64,000 nt of DNA from Achromobacter sp. RTa (GTDB lineage: Bacteria; Pseudomonadota; Gammaproteobacteria; Burkholderiales; Burkholderiaceae_B). This document shows, piece after piece, positions 16,006-24,288 of the stretch; the stretch's first letter is position 1, and each line of letters begins with the position of its first letter. The stretch is from assembly GCF_000757485.1 (NCBI RefSeq), contig NZ_JPYO01000042.1, forward strand, positions 1,094,707-1,158,706, written 5' to 3'. The notes beneath the pieces were generated by a model that did no database searches, was not told where the DNA came from, and saw nothing but the letters and a program-made list of their open reading frames with translations. A program made the translations under genes and the position numbers.

Positions 16006-17244
16006 ATGGATTTCGACCTCAGCAGCCAGCAGAAAGAACTCATCGGCGTCGCCCGCGAACTGGGCCGCTCCAAGTTCCAGCAACGAGCGTTCCACTATGA
16101 CCGCACCGCCACCTTCCCCTTCGAAAACTACGCCGACCTGCGCGAGGCCGGCTTTCTCCGGCTGTGCGTCCCGGCCGAGTATGGCGGCATGGGCGCGAAC
16201 TACCAGACCTACATGCTGGTGGCCGCCGAGATCGGGCGCTGGTGCGGAGCCACCGCGCTGACCTTCAACATGCACACCTGCGCCACGATGTACGCGGGCC
16301 AGATGCTGGACAGCTATCCGCTGTCGGAAGCGGAGCGCAAGGCGCAGCACATACGGCGGCAGCACCATTTCGGCCGCATCGTCGAAGAGGGCAAGCTCTA
16401 CTCCCAACCCTTTTCGGAAGGCGGCGAGGACTGGACCCAGCGCCCCTACGCCACGTCCGCCCGCAAGGTCGACGGAGGCTGGCTGCTGAACGGAAAAAAG
16501 ATTTTCGCGTCCCTGTCGGGCGCGGCGGACTTCCACGGGATCACCTGCACGGAAATCCGCAACGATGACCAACCGCCCACGTTCCAGGACACGGTCTACC
16601 TGGCCGTCGACCAGCACAGCTCCGGCTTCGAGATCACCGGAGAATGGGACCCGCTGGGCATGCGCGGCACCGTTTCGAGAACGCTGCTGATGAAGGATGT
16701 GTTCGTTCCCGAACGCGAACAGGTCATGCCCAAGGGCACCTACTTCGACATGCGCAAGCTTTGGCCCCATGGCTTCATTACGGTCAACCCCGCCTACATG
16801 GGCATAGCCGAAGGAGCCGTGGACTTCACCATCAAGTACCTGCGCGGTGAAATCGAAGGCATGCCGCCCGTCCGGCGCAGGCACTACCCGACCAAGCGCA
16901 TGGCGGTCGCGCAGCTGCAGATCCTGCTGGAACAGACGCGGGCCATCTATCACCGCATCATCAGCGACGCGCGGCCCAACCCGGACAAGAACGACATCAT
17001 CCGCATGTATGCCGGCCACTACACCGTGATGGAGAACAGCAATGCGATCTGCCAGCTCGCCATCCGCACCTGCGGGGGACAGGCCATGCTCAAGTCGCTG
17101 CCGCTGGAACGCATGTATCGCGATAGCCGCTGCGGCGCCTTGATGCTGCCGTTCACCGCCGAGATCTGCCTGGACCGCATCGGCCTGCTGTCTCTCTATT
17201 CCACGGAAGAGTTCGAGGCCATGACGCCTCCCAAGGCCGACTGA
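16006..17244 (+). CDS. Acyl-CoA-dehydrogenase-fold flavoprotein, possible flavin monooxygenase
   Basis: This 412-residue protein has the three-part acyl-CoA dehydrogenase fold: a helical N-domain, a central beta domain (ARKVDGGWLLNGKKIF; DPLGMRGTVSRTLLMKDVFVP) and a C-terminal flavin-contacting helix region (CGGQAMLKSLPLERMYRDSR). The usual catalytic Glu of medium-chain enzymes (motif YEGTSxI) is replaced: the aligned stretch reads MLPFTAEI, with Pro at the Glu position. Together with the flavin reductase in the same operon this favours a reduced-flavin-dependent monooxygenase (HsaA/DszC-like) over a dehydrogenase. The ribosome site GGAG supports the start. Substrate unknown. Confidence 0.85.
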   Translation: MDFDLSSQQKELIGVARELGRSKFQQRAFHYDRTATFPFENYADLREAGFLRLCVPAEYGGMGANYQTYMLVAAEIGRWCGATALTFNMHTCATMYAGQMLDSYPLSEAERKAQHIRRQHHFGRIVEEGKLYSQPFSEGGEDWTQRPYATSARKVDGGWLLNGKKIFASLSGAADFHGITCTEIRNDDQPPTFQDTVYLAVDQHSSGFEITGEWDPLGMRGTVSRTLLMKDVFVPEREQVMPKGTYFDMRKLWPHGFITVNPAYMGIAEGAVDFTIKYLRGEIEGMPPVRRRHYPTKRMAVAQLQILLEQTRAIYHRIISDARPNPDKNDIIRMYAGHYTVMENSNAICQLAIRTCGGQAMLKSLPLERMYRDSRCGALMLPFTAEICLDRIGLLSLYSTEEFEAMTPPKAD

Positions 17245-17254
17245 GGGAGCGGCC

Positions 17255-18097
17255 ATGACCCACATGCAGGCCCTTCCCTTGCTCGATGCCCGGACCGGCG
17301 GCCGGCCGGCGATCGCGCTCTCCCATGCGGGCCGGGGAGAGCTGGTGCTGTTCCTCCACGGCGTGGGCGGCAACAGGACGAACTGGCTGGAACAGCTGCG
17401 GGCCTTTTCTCCCCATTTCCTCGCGGCCGCATGGGACATGCGGGGCTACGGAACCAGCGACGGCTATGAGGGCCCGCTGTCGTTCGCGGACATCTGCGAC
17501 GACCTGCTGCGCGTCATGGCGTACTTCGGGGCCGAATCGGCGCATCTGGTGGGTTTGTCCATGGGCGGCCGAATCGCGTTCGACTTTCTGCGCCGCCATC
17601 CGGGCTCGGTGCGCAGCCTGACGATCTGCTCTGCCCTGCACCGCGCAAGCCAGATGCCGCCGCAGCGCCGCCGCGAGTTCCTGGACAGCCGCCTGCGGCC
17701 GCTGCGCGAAGGAAAATCCCTGGCGGATATCGCGTCGGCGGTCGCGCGATCCCTGGTCAGCGCCGGCGCCCCGCCCGGCGCCTATGAGGCGCTGGAGGAG
17801 AGCATGCGCCGGTTGCAGCCCGAAGGCTATATGAAGGCGCTGGAAGCGGTATCGAGCTATGAAGGCGAAATCGAGCTCGACGCGATCCAGGTTCCGACCC
17901 ACGTGATCGGCGCGACCGAGGATTCGCTCGTGGACATCGCCGCCGTGCGCGCCATGGCGGCGCGGATACCCGGAAGCCGGCTCTCCGAAATCGAAGCTTG
18001 CGGCCATCTTTCCAATCTGGAACAGCCCGAGGCGTTCAATCGCCTGGCTCTCGATTTTCTGCTGGCGCAGGAGGGCATCCCATGCTCTACGAAATGA
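17255..18097 (+). CDS. Alpha/beta hydrolase, possible N-formylmaleamate deformylase type
   Basis: This 280-residue alpha/beta hydrolase has oxyanion region FLHGVGGNRTNW, nucleophile elbow GLSMGG (S102), an acid near D223 in GATEDS, and H251 in ACGHLSN. Near relatives include 3-oxoadipate enol-lactonases and NicD deformylases. Beside a NicX-like dioxygenase, hydrolysis of an N-formyl or lactone ring-cleavage product is the natural guess, but sequence alone does not distinguish these. It lies 10 bp after the flavoprotein gene and its end overlaps the NIPSNAP gene by 16 bp. Confidence 0.87.
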   Translation: MTHMQALPLLDARTGGRPAIALSHAGRGELVLFLHGVGGNRTNWLEQLRAFSPHFLAAAWDMRGYGTSDGYEGPLSFADICDDLLRVMAYFGAESAHLVGLSMGGRIAFDFLRRHPGSVRSLTICSALHRASQMPPQRRREFLDSRLRPLREGKSLADIASAVARSLVSAGAPPGAYEALEESMRRLQPEGYMKALEAVSSYEGEIELDAIQVPTHVIGATEDSLVDIAAVRAMAARIPGSRLSEIEACGHLSNLEQPEAFNRLALDFLLAQEGIPCSTK

Positions 18098-18402
18098 GGA
18101 CCTACACGCTGAAGCCCGGGCAGACGGCGCGCTGGCTCGACCTCTACGAAGCTCACGCGTTGCCCGTCCTGCTGGCCACCGAAGGGATGACGCTCATCGG
18201 TTACTTCCGGACCGATGTGGGCCCGCTGAACCGCGTGATCCACATCTGGGCGTATCCGGACCTGGCCGCCCGGACGCGCGCACTGGAGTCGCTTGCCCGC
18301 AATCCCGCCTGGACTCGGGACTTCCTGCCCCAGGCCCACCCCTGCCTTGAGTCCCAGGAGAACCTGCTGATGTCGGGAGTGCGCTTCTCGCCCCTGCAAT
18401 AG
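18082..18402 (+). CDS. NIPSNAP family protein
   Basis: This small cytosolic protein of 106 residues has the NIPSNAP/dimeric alpha-beta barrel pattern: MLYEMRTYTLKPGQTARWLDLY at the N-terminus and GPLNRVIHIWAYPDLAAR in the middle. The frame is open upstream, but the ATG at 18082 matches the family start. It overlaps the hydrolase end by 16 bp, so it is the last gene of the catabolic operon. NIPSNAP proteins occur in many aromatic and heteroaromatic degradation clusters; their role is not settled (isomerase, hydrolase or monooxygenase-like). It converges with the next gene 12 bp away. Confidence 0.86.
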   Translation: MLYEMRTYTLKPGQTARWLDLYEAHALPVLLATEGMTLIGYFRTDVGPLNRVIHIWAYPDLAARTRALESLARNPAWTRDFLPQAHPCLESQENLLMSGVRFSPLQ

Positions 18403-18414
18403 GCCGGCTCCCGC

Positions 18415-20487
18415 TCAGCCCCGAACGCTCGCCCCATCCGCCAGCGGCTCCGGCCTTCCGAACAGATAGCCCTGGAATGCCTGGCACCCGTGCTCCTCCA
18501 GGAAATGGAACTGCTCCATCGAGTCCACTCCTTCGGCCACGACGTCCAGTTCCAGGGCGCAGGCCAGGTCCAGGATGGTGCGCGCGATCGCCTTGCCCCG
18601 GGGATGGGTCATCAGGTCCCTGACGAAGGAACGGTCGATCTTGAGCTGATCGAAAGGCAGGTCCTTCAGGCATGCGAGCGATGAATAGCCCGTGCCGAAA
18701 TCATCCATGGAAAAGCGTATGCCGATTTTCTTCAGCATCGTCATCACTTCCACGGGCTGCTCGGGCCGGGCATGGAACATGCTTTCGGTGAGTTCGAGCC
18801 GCAGCCGCCTCGGGTCTATTCCCGATTCCTCGACGAGGCGCTGCACCATGGCGGGAAAGCCGGGGTCCCGGATCTGCCGGGCGCTCACGTTGACCGAGAG
18901 ACTCCATTGGGCTGTGAACGCATCGCCGCTCCAGGCTCGCAGTTGCCGGCAGGCGCTGCGCAGCACCCATTCTCCGATCTCCAGGATAAGCCCGGTCTGC
19001 TCGGCCAGGCCGATGAACTGATTGGGCAGCACCACGCCCCGTTGCGGGTGCAGCCAGCGGATGAGCGCCTCGTATCCCGTGACGCGATGGCGGGCATCGA
19101 CCACGGGCTGGAAGTACAGGCGGAACTGTTCGCGCGCGATGGCCGCGCGCAAGTCCGCCAGCGTCGAGGCCCGCTGCAGGATGCTGTCCCTGAGGTCCGG
19201 GTCGAACAGGCTTGCCTGGTTCTTCCCTTGCACTTTCGAGCGGTACAGCGCCATGTCTGCGTGCTTGAGGATATCGCCGTCGCACTCGGCATCTCCGTGG
19301 AACAACACCACTCCGATGCTGGGGGAAGAGTGCACCTCAGCCAACTGGATTCGATACGGCCGGTTCAGTTCGCGCCGTATCCGCTCCGTCAGCGCGTGGG
19401 TTTGCGCGGCGGCTTCGGCCTCGTCCGGGCCAAGCCCTCCCACGATGATGACGTACTCGTCGCCGCCCGCCCGCGCCACGGTGTCGCCTTGCCGCATCAA
19501 GGCGCTCAGGCGCGCGCCCGCCTGCTTGAGCAGGTCGTCTCCGCTTTCGTGCCCAAGCGTATCGTTGACCTCCTTGAAGTTGTCCAGGTCCAGGAACATC
19601 AGGGCCCCGTACGAGCCCGACTGGGCGCAGGCCGTCTTCGTCTCGCACAGGCGCCGCTTCATCAGCCTGCGATTCGGCAAGCCGGTCAGGTCGTCGAAGA
19701 ACGCGCGCCGCAGGCTTTCCTTTTCGAGGAGTTTGCGCTGCGTGACGTCGACCCGCAGGGAGATGTACTGCACCGGCTTGCCGGCGGAATCCAGGAAGGG
19801 CACGATGGTCGTCTGCACCCAATACAGCGAGCCATCCTTGGCCCGGTTGCAGATTTCGCCCGTCCATATCTCCCCCGAGGAGATGACTTTCCAGAGCTCC
19901 TGGAAGAATGCCGGCGGATGCGTGCGCGAATTGACGACCCGGTGCGTTTTCCCGATCAGCTCTTCCTGTTCGTACTGCGAGATCGAACAGAATTTCTCGT
20001 TGACCGACGTAATCACGCCGCGCGCATCCGTCACGGCCACGATGGCGTGCGCGTCCAGGGCGATCTTCAGGTCCGCCAAAGCATTGGCCGACGATCTCAG
20101 CTTCTGCCGCATCCGCGCGGACTCGGCATGGTCGGACACGAACATCAGCACGTCCCACCCGGCGCCACCGGTCCCGCCGGGCGCCTGTGGCAGCAGGGTG
20201 ACGTGCTTGTGCGATTCCGACCCGTCCGCGTTCCTGGTGGAGAAATCAAGCTGGACCTTGTTCCCGCGCAACGCCTCGACCGCCGCCGGCGCCAGCGCCG
20301 CCCGCCAGTCGGGCGGCAGCAGTTCCATCGCCCTGGCGCCTTTCAGCGCCTCGGGCGGCAGGCCTGCCTCATGGCTGAACGGCAGGTTCGCATGCTTGCA
20401 CTGCAGGCGCGGATCCAGCCAGGCCACCTGGACCGGCAAATGCTCCAGAACGGCCCATAACTGCATTTCCTGATTCGAAGCGATCAA
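18415..20487 (-). CDS. PAS-GGDEF-EAL cyclic di-GMP signalling protein
   Basis: This 690-residue protein has no obvious membrane segment. An N-terminal PAS-like region (about 8-130) is followed by a second PAS/PAC (about 145-260), a GGDEF domain (about 265-430) and an EAL domain (about 440-685). The cyclase signature reads RAGGDEYVII, that is GGDEY with Tyr for Phe, a tolerated variant. The EAL domain keeps YEALIRW, NVSARQ, ELTES, DDFGTGYSSL, KIDRSFV and AEGVDS, so phosphodiesterase activity is likely. Net direction of c-di-GMP turnover cannot be told. It is 31 bp downstream of the chemoreceptor gene on the same strand, so the two may be co-transcribed and jointly affect motility. Confidence 0.93.
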   Translation of the reverse strand: MIASNQEMQLWAVLEHLPVQVAWLDPRLQCKHANLPFSHEAGLPPEALKGARAMELLPPDWRAALAPAAVEALRGNKVQLDFSTRNADGSESHKHVTLLPQAPGGTGGAGWDVLMFVSDHAESARMRQKLRSSANALADLKIALDAHAIVAVTDARGVITSVNEKFCSISQYEQEELIGKTHRVVNSRTHPPAFFQELWKVISSGEIWTGEICNRAKDGSLYWVQTTIVPFLDSAGKPVQYISLRVDVTQRKLLEKESLRRAFFDDLTGLPNRRLMKRRLCETKTACAQSGSYGALMFLDLDNFKEVNDTLGHESGDDLLKQAGARLSALMRQGDTVARAGGDEYVIIVGGLGPDEAEAAAQTHALTERIRRELNRPYRIQLAEVHSSPSIGVVLFHGDAECDGDILKHADMALYRSKVQGKNQASLFDPDLRDSILQRASTLADLRAAIAREQFRLYFQPVVDARHRVTGYEALIRWLHPQRGVVLPNQFIGLAEQTGLILEIGEWVLRSACRQLRAWSGDAFTAQWSLSVNVSARQIRDPGFPAMVQRLVEESGIDPRRLRLELTESMFHARPEQPVEVMTMLKKIGIRFSMDDFGTGYSSLACLKDLPFDQLKIDRSFVRDLMTHPRGKAIARTILDLACALELDVVAEGVDSMEQFHFLEEHGCQAFQGYLFGRPEPLADGASVRG

Positions 20488-20518
20488 GATTCAGCCCTCC
20501 AGGCGTGACAAGCCACCC

Positions 20519-22231
20519 TTAGAAGGTTTCCCAATCCGCGTCGCCCGCGCCCTGCAAGGCCGCGGCGGGGCCGGGCGCAGGCAGTGCGGACGGGCGTACG
20601 GCTGCGGGCTTTGCGCGAGACGCTGCCTGCTCCGGCTGGCGGCTCCGTTTTCCGGCCATGGCGGCCGGCGCGCCAGGCGGGAGGTTCCCCGCGTCCAGCC
20701 GGAACACGCCCACGGTGCGGACCAGTTCCTCGGCCTGGCTCCGAAGGCTGGAGGCCGCGGCCGACATTTCCTCGACCAGGGCGGCATTCTGCTGGGTCGC
20801 CTGGTCCATCTGGGTAACGGCTTCGCCTACCTGGCTCACGCCCGAACTCTGTTCGACGCTGGCGGCGCTGATTTCCCCCACGATGTCGGTAACGTGGCGA
20901 ATGGAGGCGACGACCTCGATCATCGTCGCGCCCGCCTGCGCGGCAAGCGCGCTGCCTTGCTCGACCCGTCCGACGCTGTCGAGAATGAGGGTCTTGATTT
21001 CCTTGGCGGCCGTCGCCGAACGCTGCGCCAGCGCCCGGACCTCGGAAGCCACCACGGCGAACCCGCGGCCCTGCTCGCCCGCGCGCGCCGCCTCTACCGC
21101 GGCATTGAGCGCAAGAATATTGGTCTGGAAGGCGATCGAATCGATGACCTGGATGATGTCGAAAATCTTGTTGCTGGATTCGCTGATGTCCTTGATCGTG
21201 CCGACGACTTCGGACACGGCCTTGCCGCCGCGCTCGGCGGTCGCCGAGGCGTCTTGGGCCAGTTGATTGGCTTGCTGCGCGTTGTCGGCATTCTGGCGCA
21301 CCGTCGCGTTCAGCTGCTCCATCGAGGCGGCCGTTTCTTCCAGGGCGCTGGCCTGGCTCTCCGTCCGGGCGGACAGGTCCAGGTTGCCCTGCGCGATCTG
21401 GGAGCTTGCCGCAGCGACGCTGTCCGAGCTGCCGCGCACCGAACGCACCACGCCGCGCAAGCCATCCTGCATCTTGCGCAAGGCTTCGAGCAGGACCGAG
21501 ATCTCGTCCTTGCCACGGACCTCGACGGAACGCGTCAGATCCCCGCCGGCAATGGCATGGGCCGAGGCCACCGCCTGCTTCAGCGACGACTGGATGCCGC
21601 GTATCAGCATGGCTCCAAGGAGAATGGCGAGGCCGATACCCAGGAACGTCAGGCCGAAGGAGATGATCTCCACGATGACGTATCGCGCCTGCGCGGCGTC
21701 GTACTCGCTCTTGCCGGCGCTGAGCTGGAAGTCCGTCAGCTTGACGATGTCATCGCGCAGCGGCGCATACAGCTGCTCGTCTTTCTCGACCAACAGCCGC
21801 CTGGCGTCTTCGGCGCGCCCCCCGCGCAAGGCGCTCTGCGCGGGCAGGAGGTAGCCGTCCAGGAATATCCTGCGGCGGCCCTCGAAATCCTTCGCTATCG
21901 CCTGCTCTTCGGGCAACAGGTTGGTGGACTTGAACGCGGCCCAGGCCGAATCGATCCGCGCAACGCCGTCCGCGATCTCTTGCAACAGCCTCTCGGTTTC
22001 GCGCGGGTCTCCGATCGCGACGGCCCGCGACACCGAGCCTCGATTGCGCAAAAGCTGTCTCTGGACATCGAGCAGCTCGCCAAGCGCGAGCATCCTGTCT
22101 TCGTAAACCGCCTGGAAACCGGCATTGGTCTGGCGCATGCCATAAATCCCCGCCCCGCCGATGCCCATCATCAAGACGGAGAGCCAACCAATAATCAATG
22201 CCAGCCTGGTCGATATTTTTAAATTATTCAT
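20519..22231 (-). CDS. Methyl-accepting chemotaxis protein
   Basis: This 570-residue chemoreceptor starts at [16 protein letters not shown] (22231). It has a first membrane helix (about 9-30), a periplasmic four-helix-bundle sensor (about 31-190), a second membrane helix (about 191-213), HAMP (about 213-268) and a long signalling coiled coil. The hairpin tip is [20 protein letters not shown]. Methylation-helix segments are visible ([13 protein letters not shown]). The last five residues are DWETF, a match to the NWETF-type tail that tethers CheR and CheB, so this receptor is probably adaptation-competent. A longer upstream frame is not supported. Ligand unknown. A strong inverted repeat lies 306-346 bp upstream. 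Confidence 0.94.
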   Translation of the reverse strand: MNNLKISTRLALIIGWLSVLMMGIGGAGIYGMRQTNAGFQAVYEDRMLALGELLDVQRQLLRNRGSVSRAVAIGDPRETERLLQEIADGVARIDSAWAAFKSTNLLPEEQAIAKDFEGRRRIFLDGYLLPAQSALRGGRAEDARRLLVEKDEQLYAPLRDDIVKLTDFQLSAGKSEYDAAQARYVIVEIISFGLTFLGIGLAILLGAMLIRGIQSSLKQAVASAHAIAGGDLTRSVEVRGKDEISVLLEALRKMQDGLRGVVRSVRGSSDSVAAASSQIAQGNLDLSARTESQASALEETAASMEQLNATVRQNADNAQQANQLAQDASATAERGGKAVSEVVGTIKDISESSNKIFDIIQVIDSIAFQTNILALNAAVEAARAGEQGRGFAVVASEVRALAQRSATAAKEIKTLILDSVGRVEQGSALAAQAGATMIEVVASIRHVTDIVGEISAASVEQSSGVSQVGEAVTQMDQATQQNAALVEEMSAAASSLRSQAEELVRTVGVFRLDAGNLPPGAPAAMAGKRSRQPEQAASRAKPAAVRPSALPAPGPAAALQGAGDADWETF

Positions 22232-22690
22232 CCTGATTATCCTTGGAGCGGCTGTTCGGTCCGCTTTGATCGATCCCACGTTTATGTTTTTCATGCGCGA
22301 CAGACGGCCTGGGCCGGACCTTGTCCGCACAAGGCCGTCACCCACCTGGATATTCGGAAATTCAGTTGACCGCGCCGCTGCCGCCCAGGGCCCCCGATCC
22401 TCTTCCCATCGGGTTTGGGCACTGCCGTCGTTTTGCAATTACGCTGGATGCCTGCCGGGCGGCCACCGCCTCGGCAAGGAAAGAAACAGCAACAATTGGT
22501 GAAAACAGGATGATAAATGCAGGGTAAACCCCTATGTGTCAATTTATCGATACATCAGCTGTATCGGTAAATTGACAGTGAAATACAATTTATTGCATTT
22601 CAATGACTTATATTGGTTTTGCGTTTCCCCGGCTCCGGAATTATCGACAATCGACATGGGCATAAATGTCGTTTTCAAACAGCATCCGGT
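22232..22690. other. Intergenic region upstream of the chemoreceptor gene
   Basis: This 459-base region lies between the 3' end of the LysR gene and the chemoreceptor start, both on the complement strand. No supported coding region is seen. The LysR-proximal part (22490-22690) is notably AT-rich for this genome and carries the 17-bp inverted repeat at 22537-22577. It probably holds the promoter of the chemoreceptor-c-di-GMP unit; I could not find a convincing sigma-28 promoter. Confidence 0.6.
22537..22577. promoter_or_regulatory. 17-bp inverted repeat, operator-like
   Basis: TGTCAATTTATCGATAC (22537-22553) and GTATCGGTAAATTGACA (22561-22577) are reverse complements at 16 of 17 positions, separated by ATCAGCT. 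The arms are AT-rich and there is no T-run, so an intrinsic terminator is unlikely. A regulator-binding site for the chemoreceptor gene downstream on the complement strand is the simplest reading. Confidence 0.6.
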
Positions 22691-23620
22691 CTAATACCTG
22701 TCGCTCCATCCCGGCATTACGTTTCTTTTTTCGACCAGAAAATCGATAAGCGCCCGCAGCCGCGCGGGCATTTGCGCGCGGACGGGAGCATAAATATAGA
22801 AACCGGGAAAAGGCCTGCACCATGGCCGCAGCACGCGCACGAGAGAGCCTTCGGCGATATGGCGCTGGACCACGAGGTCGATGTGCTGCATCAGCCCCAC
22901 CCCTTGCAGCGCCGCGCGCAGCATCCCGTCGTCATCGTTGGTGGTGATGCTTCCGCGGGGTTCGACCGTAAATGCGTGGCTTTCGGGCGCGGGCGATGTG
23001 AATTCCCATTGGAAAACGGCGCCGCTGGCCAGCCTGTAGCGCAGGCAATTGTGCCGCGCCAGATCGGCAGGCGTCGCCGGCTCGCCGAACCGGTCGAAAT
23101 AAGCCGGCGTGGCGACCACCGCCATTTCCAGGACCGGCGTAATCGGCACGGCCATCATATGTTCCGCCAGGCTTTCCCCGATGCGGATCCCCGCATCGCA
23201 ACCGTCGGCGATGATATTCGCCAGCCCGTCGTCCATGACCAGTTCGAGATCCAGTTTGGGATAGCGCGAGCAGAATTCCTCCAGATGCGGCTCGATCAGG
23301 AGTTTCCCCGCCGCGCGGGACGTATTTACCCGGATCAATCCCGCGGGCTCGTGCCGGGCGCCATGGATGTCGTCCACCGCCCGCCCCACGGCGACCAGCG
23401 CCGGATACCAGACGTCGTAAAGCCGTTGCCCCTCTACGGTCAGGGACATGTCCCGCGTGGTTCGATACAGCAGCTTGACGTTGAGACGGCGTTCAAGGGC
23501 CTTCACGTTCTGCGAAAGATTGGCCCGCGAAACACCCATCTCCGCGGCTGCCTTCGTAAAACTGCGGTGATGCGCAACGTGAGCGAACCATGCCAAAGAT
23601 GGAAGCAACGACGGATCCAT
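22691..23620 (-). CDS. LysR family transcriptional regulator
   Basis: This 309-residue regulator has the N-terminal LysR winged helix (about 5-64; FTKAAAEMGVSRANLSQNVKALERRLNVKLLYRTTRD) and a periplasmic-binding-protein-like effector domain (about 90-300; LANIIADGCDAGIRIGE is typical of the CrgA/AaeR-like subgroup). It is followed by 459 bp before the chemoreceptor gene and preceded by a 327-bp spacer. No metabolic gene lies beside it in divergent orientation, so its target is unclear; autoregulation is expected for the family. Length is normal. Confidence 0.93.
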   Translation of the reverse strand: MDPSLLPSLAWFAHVAHHRSFTKAAAEMGVSRANLSQNVKALERRLNVKLLYRTTRDMSLTVEGQRLYDVWYPALVAVGRAVDDIHGARHEPAGLIRVNTSRAAGKLLIEPHLEEFCSRYPKLDLELVMDDGLANIIADGCDAGIRIGESLAEHMMAVPITPVLEMAVVATPAYFDRFGEPATPADLARHNCLRYRLASGAVFQWEFTSPAPESHAFTVEPRGSITTNDDDGMLRAALQGVGLMQHIDLVVQRHIAEGSLVRVLRPWCRPFPGFYIYAPVRAQMPARLRALIDFLVEKRNVMPGWSDRY

Positions 23621-23947
23621 ACGCTCACTTCATATTTTGATTTTTGCGATATGACTATATTCCAGATTTCCGGGTTTGCATGGACCGGCATTTTTTGCCA
23701 TTTGCGCGCGCGACCCGCTGATTAATAGAGTCATTATTTTTTCGTCCCTCCGGGAAAGGGGATGCGATGGCCGATGCCGCCGGGCGCGAACCTGTTTGGC
23801 GGACGGGGACTCCGGGCGCAGATCCCGCTCCCCGGCCGACCTACGGCAATGCCGTATAATTCCGGATTCGCCTTCGCCGCCATCCTGGCACGTGGGCCTG
23901 AACCCCTGGGATGCCGCATGCCGGCGCCACCCGACTTTTGAAGAGCC
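23621..23947. other. Intergenic region between LysR and HTH genes
   Basis: This 327-base region lies between the divergent LysR and helix-turn-helix genes. A TATAAT hexamer at 23855-23860 is a candidate -10 for the rightward gene. The short ORFs here are Arg/Cys-rich and show no RelE/HigB-type toxin features. I see nothing else. Confidence 0.5.
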
Positions 23948-24205
23948 ATGAAGAATGCTGCCCCGACAGCGCGCAGCGCACCGTGGCAGGCGTCGCATAT
24001 CAGCGAAGCACGCAGCCGCGTGGGCCTGCCGCAAACGGATTTCGCTGAACTGCTGGGCGTGAGCGTACGCACTCTGCAGGATTGGGAACAAGGACGGCGC
24101 ACCCCCTCGGGCGCGGCGAAGACCTTGCTGCAGGTGGCAATGCTGCATCCCGAGACCCTGCGAGAGCTGCCCCCGTGGCGCGCCCACGAGCACGCTGAAT
24201 CTTGA
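23948..24205 (+). CDS. Small XRE/HigA-like helix-turn-helix protein
   Basis: This 85-residue DNA-binding protein has a Cro/C1-type helix-turn-helix at about residues 18-65 (EARSRVGLPQTDFAELLGVSVRTLQDWEQGRRTPSGAAKTLL). The sequence closely resembles antitoxins of HigBA/MqsRA-type modules, in which the toxin gene normally lies just upstream. No toxin-like ORF is present on either side, so this is an orphan regulator. A weak stem (CGCGC...GCGCG) followed by seven Ts at about 24250-24277 may terminate it before rimO. Confidence 0.85.
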   Translation: MKNAAPTARSAPWQASHISEARSRVGLPQTDFAELLGVSVRTLQDWEQGRRTPSGAAKTLLQVAMLHPETLRELPPWRAHEHAES

Positions 24206-24288
24206 GGCCTGCCGCCCCGGCCTCGCCCTATACGAACAACACATCCGCCGCGCAGCACGCTTGCCGCGCGTTTTTTTGGTGAACGATA

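Noticed and set aside
9787..18402. Recent mobile-element import of the catabolic island
   Set aside because: No integrase, transposase, tRNA edge or direct repeats flank it, and base composition by eye is like its neighbours.
23621..23947. Possible toxin gene partner for the HigA-like protein
   Set aside because: ORFs here are Arg/Cys-rich shadows without RelE/HigB features or ribosome sites.
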